A stretch of 25,856 nucleotides of DNA from a virus. Shown one piece after another: positions 20,192 through 25,856 of the stretch. The stretch is taken from positions 1 to 25,856 of the IMG/VR virus record IMGVR_UViG_3300047276_000327; one strand, written 5' to 3'. Below the pieces are notes generated by a model. That model was not told the origin of the DNA. It did not search any database and worked only from the letters and a program-made list of their open reading frames with translations. The translations under genes were made by a program, and so were the position numbers. Each line of letters begins with the position of its first letter. Within the stretch, counting starts at the first letter, position 1.

Positions 20192-20470
20192 ATGGCATTT
20201 TCTATTACTGGTTTAAACTCTGTCAGCCCTAATAAGCGCGGTAATGCACCATCGATCTACGCTTATAAGACAGCTGATTCCATTGCCGATGTCAATACAA
20301 CTGGATACTTCAACAGCCTGGCTGATACCCTGGAAGTTGGAGACCTGATTTACTGTGTTACATCAACTGGTTCAACTGCTGTAGCAACGCTGGTATATGT
20401 GTTGTCCAACGCATCTGGTGTAGTCGATGTGAACGATGGCACAACATTAGCCAACACGGATACGGACTAA
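20192..20470 (+). CDS. Probable head decoration / capsid-associated protein
   Basis: The 92-aa protein follows the capsid gene by 11 nt with AAGGAGAACGACA before its ATG, a strong ribosome site. The sequence PSIYAYKTADSIADVNTTGYFNS, then LEVGDLIYCVTSTGS and YVLSNASGVVDVNDGT, matches a family of small beta-rich proteins encoded immediately after capsid genes in many phages. It very likely coats or stabilises the capsid shell. It is probably co-expressed at high level with the capsid. Confidence 0.65.
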   Translation: MAFSITGLNSVSPNKRGNAPSIYAYKTADSIADVNTTGYFNSLADTLEVGDLIYCVTSTGSTAVATLVYVLSNASGVVDVNDGTTLANTDTD

Positions 20471-20476
20471 TCAAGA

Positions 20477-20493
20477 GGGGGTCACGAACTCCC
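20477..20493 (+). promoter_or_regulatory. Hairpin holding the ribosome site of the glycan gene
   Basis: GGGGGT (20477-20482) can pair with ACTCCC (20488-20493), five Watson-Crick pairs and one G-U, around loop CACGA. The G run is the only candidate ribosome site for the gene starting at 20498-20501, so the hairpin would hide it and keep translation low. Confidence 0.35.
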
Positions 20494-20500
20494 GATTGTG

Positions 20501-21052
20501 ATGCCGCAGCCGTATGACGTACAACACAAGGGGTGTGCCATTATTTGTGGCGCAGCCCCTTGTGTCTTTGAAGACCTAGAAAACGCACGCAAGCTGCGAC
20601 CAGATGCCACCATTATTGGCGTTAATAATGCGGCCGCAATGATTCCAGAAATTGAGCATATCTGGACGCAGCACAATAATTACGCCCAAGAATACAAAAC
20701 TAAAGCTGGCAGGCCAATAAAGGTTCACGCTAGGGCTGGCATCATGGGAAATGATGTGGACTACTGGTGGAACAATATGGTTGGTATAAAAGGATCAAGT
20801 GGGATTGTGGCCGCAATTTGGGCCAAGGCTATGGGTTTCGATGAGGTAATTATGGCTGGTATCCCTTTGAGCGTTAGCAGCACCAACTACCACGACCAAT
20901 ACCCAGACAGCAAGCCAGACAGGATATTTGCGCTTACCAATAACATTGAGCATTGGCAAAGGTTTCTGTATATACACAAAGAACATGGGCGCATGGATGG
21001 TGTAACCTCTCTTAGCGGATATACCCGCCAAGTTCTAGGAGCCCCATGTTAA
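20501..21052 (+). CDS. DUF115 / MptE-like Rossmann protein (glycan-related, putative)
   Basis: ATG 20501 is taken as the start; an in-frame GTG lies one codon earlier. The product of 183 aa has a Rossmann-like opening (CAIICGAAPCVFEDLENARK), ATIIGVNNAAAMIPEIEHIWT and then SSGIVAAIWAKAMGFDEVIMAGIPLS. This resembles the DUF115 / motility-accessory and sialyltransferase-like group, which act on sugars or sugar donors. The next gene is a glycosyltransferase and overlaps it by 7 nt, supporting a glycan role. Between capsid and tail genes, the pair may decorate a virion protein. A strong RNA hairpin covers codons ~9-22. The function is inferred. Confidence 0.55.
   Translation: MPQPYDVQHKGCAIICGAAPCVFEDLENARKLRPDATIIGVNNAAAMIPEIEHIWTQHNNYAQEYKTKAGRPIKVHARAGIMGNDVDYWWNNMVGIKGSSGIVAAIWAKAMGFDEVIMAGIPLSVSSTNYHDQYPDSKPDRIFALTNNIEHWQRFLYIHKEHGRMDGVTSLSGYTRQVLGAPC
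20524..20565 (+). promoter_or_regulatory. 16-bp RNA hairpin at the start of the glycan gene
   Basis: ACACAAGGGG (20524-20533) is the exact reverse complement of CCCCTTGTGT (20556-20565). The stem continues inward with T534-A554 (G555 bulged) and GTGCC (20535-20539) / GGCGC (20549-20553), one pair being G-U, leaving a 9-nt loop. Sixteen pairs with one bulge make it far more stable than expected inside a coding region. No T run follows. Confidence 0.6.
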
Positions 21053-21705
21053 CTGTTGCCTGTGTTCTCAAGTCTGGCCGTTTTAGCCAATCAGCTAGCA
21101 AAGAGCCCTACACCACAGCCGATGTGGAAAGATTGATGAATATGGTTGCCAAGAATCTTGGAGATCATAGGTTTGTTTGTTTTTCGGATGTAGATGTACC
21201 GTGTGAGCGCATACCGCTCAAACACGGGTGGCCAGGTTGGTGGTCTAAGATCGAGCTCTTTTCTTGGGTATTTGATGGCCCGGTGCTTTACTTTGACCTA
21301 GATACAGTTATCTGTGGTGACCTGACCGAGCTGGCCGAGTACCCACATAAATTCACGATGCTCAAAGACCTTGGCAAGCGCGATACCCCAGCAAGTGGGA
21401 TGATGGCCTGGAACGGTGACTATTCGCACATTTACCTGACATTTAGGTCAGACCCATCGTTTTACATGACTATGTACTCTGGCAGCCTGAACCTTGGTGA
21501 CCAGGCGTTTATTGCAAAGAATCAAAAGCCAGACTGCTTGTGGCAACAGATATTCCCCAATAGAATCTTCTCATACAAATTTCATCTTCTTGGCAAGCAA
21601 AAACCAGATGAGGCAAAAGTAGTTTGTTTTCATGGCGAGCCAAAAGGCTCTGGTTCAAGTGGCTGGGTAAGAGATATATGGAGTAATGCAAATGGCAGCA
21701 GGTGA
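21046..21705 (+). CDS. Glycosyltransferase, GT-A fold (GT8-like)
   Basis: The 219-aa protein has an N-terminal strand and helix (MLTVACVLKSGRF), HRFVCFSDVDVPCERIPL, then GWWSKIELFSWVFDGPVLYF followed by D-L-D at residues 84-86 (metal-binding DxD) and TVICGDL. Later come SGMMAWNGDYS, LGDQAFI and FHGEPKG, the usual order for a metal-dependent nucleotide-sugar transferase of the GT8 type. It overlaps the DUF115-like gene by 7 nt and the tail tubular A gene by 14 nt. Virion or host-surface sugar modification is likely; the acceptor is unknown. Confidence 0.75.
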   Translation: MLTVACVLKSGRFSQSASKEPYTTADVERLMNMVAKNLGDHRFVCFSDVDVPCERIPLKHGWPGWWSKIELFSWVFDGPVLYFDLDTVICGDLTELAEYPHKFTMLKDLGKRDTPASGMMAWNGDYSHIYLTFRSDPSFYMTMYSGSLNLGDQAFIAKNQKPDCLWQQIFPNRIFSYKFHLLGKQKPDEAKVVCFHGEPKGSGSSGWVRDIWSNANGSR

Positions 21706-22306
21706 TTCCGCACTATCGATTTGTTCAGACGCTCTATTGATGTTGGGCGCTAAAGCTATCTCATCGTTTAACGAGGGAACCAGCGCGGCCAACGTATGTG
21801 ACCGGCTATACCCAGATATTAAAAATCAGACACTTCTGAATTATCCGTGGTCATTTTTATACAAGAAGATTCAGCTATCTAAATTAATCACCACTCCAAC
21901 CACAGAATATTCCTACGAGTACCAGCTGCCAGGCGATAGGATCGGGCCACCTCGCCAGGTGTTTGTTACCAACGCTGTTGGGGCCAGGCCGATTAAAGGA
22001 TATCGGATATTCCAAGACAAGCTGCTGACCAACGAGACCACAATCTACGTTGACTATCCGTATGCCGTCCAAGAGTACGAGATGCCGGTCTACTTTGTGC
22101 AGCTGCTCAAGTACATGATGGCCTGGCACCTGTCACTACCAATTACAGACCAGATCGACAAAACTCAATACTGGCAGCAGATTGCTATTGGCTCTGCATC
22201 AGAAAATGGCCGGGGTGGATATATGCGAACCGCTACCACTATCGATGGCCAAGGGCAGCCAATCTCTGTGATTGAAGACTACAGCCTAATTGACGTGAGA
22301 AATTAA
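21692..22306 (+). CDS. Tail tubular protein A (T7 gp11-like)
   Basis: The start was set at ATG 21692 (MAAGDSALSICSDALLMLGA), 8 nt after GGAG; ATG 21686 is in frame but worse placed. The 204-aa product shows ALSICSDALLMLGAKAISSF, then NYPWSFLYKKIQLSKL, and ends with SLIDVRN. This is the standard head of the podovirus tubular A / gatekeeper family that attaches beneath the portal. Its stop overlaps the tubular B start (TAATG). The two form the tail tube. Confidence 0.9.
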   Translation: MAAGDSALSICSDALLMLGAKAISSFNEGTSAANVCDRLYPDIKNQTLLNYPWSFLYKKIQLSKLITTPTTEYSYEYQLPGDRIGPPRQVFVTNAVGARPIKGYRIFQDKLLTNETTIYVDYPYAVQEYEMPVYFVQLLKYMMAWHLSLPITDQIDKTQYWQQIAIGSASENGRGGYMRTATTIDGQGQPISVIEDYSLIDVRN

Positions 22307-24306
22307 TGGCACGCTTTACGTCAATCCAGACTAACTTTTCAACCGGAGAGCTCGACCCTCTGCTCCGAGCGAGGGTTGATTTGCAGTCTTATTCAAACGC
22401 CCTTGAGGAGGCCACCAATGTGGTGGTGCAGCCCCAGGGAGGAATTAGGCGCAGGCCCGGTTCTAAGTACATAATGTCCCTGCCAAACTCAAGCACGCCA
22501 TCTGCCGGCAACGGCGTGCGCCTGGTTCCGTTTGAGTTCTCTACGTCCGACAGCTATATGCTGTGCTTTACCGATAGCCGAATGTATGTTTTCAAAAACG
22601 GCGTTCAGCAGTTGGCCATCAACGGAGGGGCAGACAATTTTCTAAGTACTAGTTTATATGGCCTTACTGGTGATAGGCTGGCCAATCTAACCTGGACGCA
22701 ATCAGCTGATACCTTGATTCTCTGTCACCAGGATCTTGCCCCGGTAAAGATTGTTCGCGGTGCCAACGATTCTGCATGGACTGCCAGCAATCTATCATTC
22801 GACAGTATTCCCAAATATGCCTTTACGTTATCGGTATCTAATCCATCTGGAACATTGACACCGTCTGCTGTAAGCGGCAAAGTTACATTGACCGCATCTA
22901 CCGGCACGCCGTTTAGCGCAGGCTCAGTTGGCCAATATATAAACGCTAGCCCACAGGGCCGGGCCAAGATAGTCAAATACACAAGCGCAACAGTAGTTGA
23001 CGCAATAGTCGAATTCCCGTTCTTTAATACCTCTGCTATTGCAAACGGCTCATGGGAATACGAATCTGGTTACGAGGCTGTGTGGTCTGTTACTAAAGGT
23101 TGGCCAAGAGCGGTCACGTTCCATGAGGGAAGGCTTTACTTTGCTGGCTCTAAGTCGCGGCCATCAACCGTATGGGGTTCCAAGGTTGGGCTGTTCTTTG
23201 ACTTTGAGGCAACCGAGGGATTAGATGATGATGCAGTTGAGGCAACGCTAGACACCAACACCTTTAACGCAATTGTTGATGTAGCCTCTGGCCGAGACCT
23301 GCAAATCTTTACAACCGGCGGCGAGTTCTATTGCCCACAAGAAGGCTTAGAACCAATCACGCCAACCAACTTTTTTATGAAAGCGGTCACCCGCAATGGT
23401 GCCAAAGAAGGTGTCCGTGTCCAGCAGCTGGAATCAGGCACATTATTTTTGCAGCGCCAGGGAAAGTCGCTTAATGAGTTTGCTTTTACAGACACGCAGT
23501 TAACCTACGTTACAAGCAAGATATCTCTACTTGCTGGCCACCTTTTAAAGTCTCCAACAAGGATGGCTTTGCGCCGGTCAGTTGCTACTGATGAAAACGA
23601 TTTGCTATTGATCGTTAATAGTGCTGGCGGGACAATTGCTGCTTTTTCTTTATTGCGCGTGCAAAACATAATTGCCCCGTCTGAGTTTACAACGGATGGA
23701 GAATATCTTGATGTTGGTGTAGATCTCACCACAATTTATACGGTGGTAAAACGTACGATAAATAGTACGACTCAATACTTTGTTGAGGTCTTTGATGACA
23801 GCTTGCAGCTTGATTCTGCCAAGTCTGGCGGCGCAGCTGCGTCCGTCTCTATGTCTCACCTTGTAGCCAAATCCGTTCAGGTTATTTTAGATGGTGCTGT
23901 ACAAGCGGCCCAGACCGTGCCTGGTGGTGGAACGGTGACGTTTCCCAGGTCAGCCGCTAGCTCATACCAGGTAGGTCTTAATTTCACAACACAGGCAGTC
24001 ACTATGCCGGCAGATATTAAGATTGCATCTGGAACCAGGTTGGCTTACCAAAAGAGAATTCTTGAGGTTAATGCCATTGTTAAAGACACTCAACATATGG
24101 TGATAAACGACAATGAAGTCACTTTTAGAAACTTTGACACTCAAAATACGCTTGATGATCCAGTACCTGAATTTACTGGGACAAAAACTATTGACGGAAT
24201 TCTTGGCTATACAACAGAAGGCAAGATCACTATTAAGCAAACTATTCCGCTAAAGATGACCTTGCTTGGTTTGGAATACAAGATATCTACATATCCTGGG
24301 GCATGA
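22306..24306 (+). CDS. Tail tubular protein B (T7 gp12-like)
   Basis: The 666-aa protein begins with FTSIQTNFSTGELDPLLRAR and NVVVQPQGGIRRRPGSKYI, the invariant opening of podovirus tubular B proteins. It goes on with large beta-rich regions (LILCHQDLAPVKIVRG, AVTFHEGRLYFAGS, RDLQIFTTGGEFYCPQEG). It forms the distal tube/nozzle that carries the fibres. Length is somewhat below T7 gp12 (794 aa) but usual for this phage group. Stop TGA 24304-24306. Confidence 0.95.
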   Translation: MARFTSIQTNFSTGELDPLLRARVDLQSYSNALEEATNVVVQPQGGIRRRPGSKYIMSLPNSSTPSAGNGVRLVPFEFSTSDSYMLCFTDSRMYVFKNGVQQLAINGGADNFLSTSLYGLTGDRLANLTWTQSADTLILCHQDLAPVKIVRGANDSAWTASNLSFDSIPKYAFTLSVSNPSGTLTPSAVSGKVTLTASTGTPFSAGSVGQYINASPQGRAKIVKYTSATVVDAIVEFPFFNTSAIANGSWEYESGYEAVWSVTKGWPRAVTFHEGRLYFAGSKSRPSTVWGSKVGLFFDFEATEGLDDDAVEATLDTNTFNAIVDVASGRDLQIFTTGGEFYCPQEGLEPITPTNFFMKAVTRNGAKEGVRVQQLESGTLFLQRQGKSLNEFAFTDTQLTYVTSKISLLAGHLLKSPTRMALRRSVATDENDLLLIVNSAGGTIAAFSLLRVQNIIAPSEFTTDGEYLDVGVDLTTIYTVVKRTINSTTQYFVEVFDDSLQLDSAKSGGAAASVSMSHLVAKSVQVILDGAVQAAQTVPGGGTVTFPRSAASSYQVGLNFTTQAVTMPADIKIASGTRLAYQKRILEVNAIVKDTQHMVINDNEVTFRNFDTQNTLDDPVPEFTGTKTIDGILGYTTEGKITIKQTIPLKMTLLGLEYKISTYPGA

Positions 24307-24307
24307 C

Positions 24308-24883
24308 ATGAATAGATTCGATATTAACGTCCACGGCCTACCGCTCGGTGACCCACACAATCCACCTGGATCTAGCAGGGTTCAGAACGATCCGTTTACC
24401 GCCGCAGCTGTGGCCGCGTCAGTTATGTCTGCCTATAGCTCATACCAGCAGGGCCAGATTCAAGGCAAGCAGCTGGAGCTCAAGGGAAGGCTAGAGCAAA
24501 CCCAGTATGACCGCCGGGCGATCCAGTATCAGCAGAAGGCTAATCAGACCCTAGAGAAATTAAAGCGCACGCAGTCTAACCTGGCAGCCAAGGGCTATGC
24601 CGGTGGCATCGATCCATTTAGTGGGTCAGTAGATGTGGTGCGAGCTGCAAACGAAACGGCTGCCGGGCGAGAGTTTATGATTTACATGGACGATTCTGCC
24701 GCCGCTTTCCGGGCCGGTGACCTTGCTCTTGAATCAGGAATGGCAGCTGGTGCCGCAGCTCGCCAGGCAGGCAAACTCGATGCAGCCACCAAGCTTTTGA
24801 TGGCTACGGCAACGGCTGGCAAGGGCGTTAAACCATCGACCTATGCCGATATGTTTGCTCCAGCAAAATTTGTACCGAGTTAA
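24308..24883 (+). CDS. Internal virion protein (T7 gp14-like)
   Basis: The start was placed at ATG 24308 (MNRFDINVHGLPLG), just after the tubular B stop; the frame is open 14 codons further back but overlaps that gene. The 191-aa product has an Ala-rich apolar helix near residues 30-42 (FTAAAVAASVMSAYSSY), a long coiled segment (QGKQLELKGRLEQTQYDRRA), and further helices rich in Ala and Gly (GMAAGAAARQAGKLDAATK). This matches podovirus internal core proteins, which are ejected ahead of the DNA and extend the tail through the envelope. Confidence 0.75.
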   Translation: MNRFDINVHGLPLGDPHNPPGSSRVQNDPFTAAAVAASVMSAYSSYQQGQIQGKQLELKGRLEQTQYDRRAIQYQQKANQTLEKLKRTQSNLAAKGYAGGIDPFSGSVDVVRAANETAAGREFMIYMDDSAAAFRAGDLALESGMAAGAAARQAGKLDAATKLLMATATAGKGVKPSTYADMFAPAKFVPS

Positions 24884-24888
24884 AAAAT

Positions 24889-25856
24889 ATGGCACGCATT
24901 CCTAGATATCAAGAATCAGGCGTAGTGTCAGGAGATGTGCCTGCTATTAGCACGGCCAATCTTGCCGCCCAGGTAAGTATGCAGCAGGGCATTGGCGCAT
25001 CCTTAGATAGGTTGTCGCAGTTTGCTTTTGGTGAGGCTAAAGAAAGAGCTGACCAGCAAAACAGAATCCTTGGCATCCAGATGCGAGCCGACCTTGAGGC
25101 AGCCGTTGCCAAAGAATTAGAAACTATTGATATGGATGTAACCACAGGAAAGCTTGCTGACTTTGGTGAAATCCAATCCAGGGTTAAATCTTTGCAAGGC
25201 TATGCTTCAGGGTTATACAAAGTAGATGTTAACCAGGCTGCCGGGTTAATGAATTCAATAACCCAATCTGGCAAAGCATTGCTTAATAAAAGCAGCAAGC
25301 TTATAACCGATGTCTATGGTACAGAGCGAGATCGAATTACAGATCAGACAATTAAGTCATACCAGGTTGCGCTATCAAATGCCTGGCAAACAATAGAAGA
25401 CCCTCAAGAACTTAAAGCTTTTCAGGACAGGTTAAAAAACACAGTATCTGGAATAGCCTTTAACAACCCATCAAGCTATAACAAATATATGGCTCCTGGT
25501 GGCGAGTACGACAAAATGGCCACCAACGCTCGCAATAACGCAATGGCCGAATACTTTACGTCATCTGAATTTAGTCCCACCGGAACCGGCACAGAAATGA
25601 TTTTAAAACTTAATGCCAATAACGCCGGTAAATATGAGCAACAATGGGGGAGCATGGGTTTTGATGAGCGCAAGGCATTGTTTGAATTGATAGACCAGCG
25701 CACGACAATGATTAAACGTGGCATTGAAGCGCAATACACAAATGCTAATTTGCAAGCTGACCCAATCATTCGCAAAATTATGAATAGCGATGACCCAAAA
25801 GAGCAGACACGTTTATATGGTTTGCTAGCAGATTTGCCATTGGAACCATCTAAAAT
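24889..25856 (+). CDS. Internal virion protein (T7 gp15-like), N-terminal part
   Basis: ATG 24889 opens a frame without stops to the end of the window (322 codons plus two bases); no Shine-Dalgarno motif is seen, and the start lies 5 nt after the gp14-like stop. The sequence is mostly helical, starting MARIPRYQESGVVSGDVPA, with AFGEAKERADQQNRILGIQM and ADLEAAVAKELETIDMDVTTG. This resembles the long internal virion proteins that follow gp14-like genes and form the ejection channel with gp16. The gene is cut by the window end, so its full length is unknown. Confidence 0.7.
   Translation, partial: MARIPRYQESGVVSGDVPAISTANLAAQVSMQQGIGASLDRLSQFAFGEAKERADQQNRILGIQMRADLEAAVAKELETIDMDVTTGKLADFGEIQSRVKSLQGYASGLYKVDVNQAAGLMNSITQSGKALLNKSSKLITDVYGTERDRITDQTIKSYQVALSNAWQTIEDPQELKAFQDRLKNTVSGIAFNNPSSYNKYMAPGGEYDKMATNARNNAMAEYFTSSEFSPTGTGTEMILKLNANNAGKYEQQWGSMGFDERKALFELIDQRTTMIKRGIEAQYTNANLQADPIIRKIMNSDDPKEQTRLYGLLADLPLEPSK

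Noticed and set aside
1-25856. CRISPR arrays, rRNA genes or insertion sequences
   Set aside because: No evenly spaced repeats, rRNA-like segments or transposase genes were seen on either strand.

Overview
The window is most of the genome of a tailed bacteriophage with a short-tailed (podovirus) virion. The evidence is a T7-type head-tail connector of 525 aa, a T7-type scaffold, an HK97-fold capsid protein, the two tail tubular proteins, internal virion proteins and a complete terminase pair. Both ends cut through genes: a tail fibre at the left and a gp15-like internal virion protein at the right. The rest of the gp15-like gene, any gp16-like gene and the start of the fibre gene must therefore lie outside. 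There is no phage RNA polymerase, DNA polymerase or helicase here, so this is T7-like in virion plan only. Replication and recombination are lambda-like (RecT-type annealing protein, YqaJ-type exonuclease, O-like initiator with an internal origin candidate). The gene order portal, Bbp19-like, scaffold, capsid and the moderate GC suggest a phage of an aquatic proteobacterium, perhaps a betaproteobacterium. The host is inference.

Layout. (1) 1-1894, + strand: end of an AT-rich SPRY/beta-repeat tail fibre and its assembly chaperone-like partner. (2) 1894-5007, + strand: a tightly overlapping lysis cassette with several small membrane proteins, a 3TM holin and an M15 peptidase endolysin. It also carries an HslV/proteasome-like Ntn hydrolase and a calcineurin-like phosphoesterase. 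(3) 5004-9246, - strand: an early operon, listed from its promoter: YodL-like protein, small serine recombinase, small membrane protein, HTH protein, YqaJ exonuclease, three small unknowns and RecT. (4) 9247-9393: a divergent control region with two facing sigma70-like promoters and three GATATC palindromes 33-34 bp apart. (5) 9394-12219, + strand: RHH regulator, PD-(D/E)XK nuclease, three overlapping Cys-motif genes, O-like replication initiator, small HTH-like protein and an SSB-tailed protein. (6) 12219-14332: packaging genes. (7) 14301-25856: virion structure, including two glycan-type genes between the capsid and tail genes.

How it works together. The ribbon-helix-helix protein at 9394 probably binds GATATC sites lying in the spacers of both divergent promoters and so balances leftward (recombination) against rightward (replication, packaging, structure) transcription. 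The initiator gene contains GACAAC iterons beside an AT-rich stretch, as lambda O contains ori. RecT, the exonuclease, the small nuclease and the SSB-tailed protein would process replicating DNA for packaging. A strong terminator at 19138-19167 resets transcription before the capsid gene. It is followed by a weak promoter candidate and a potentially branched 5' leader. A 16-bp hairpin at 20524-20565 lies just after the capsid block, at the start of the glycan genes.

The most unusual items are the single-gene HslV-like hydrolase in the lysis cassette, the SSB-type acidic tail on a non-canonical small protein, the operator/promoter arrangement, the intragenic origin, the capsid-leader structure, the hairpin in the glycan gene, and the strong excess of GATATC confined to 9282-24910. 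All counts and pairings were made by eye.
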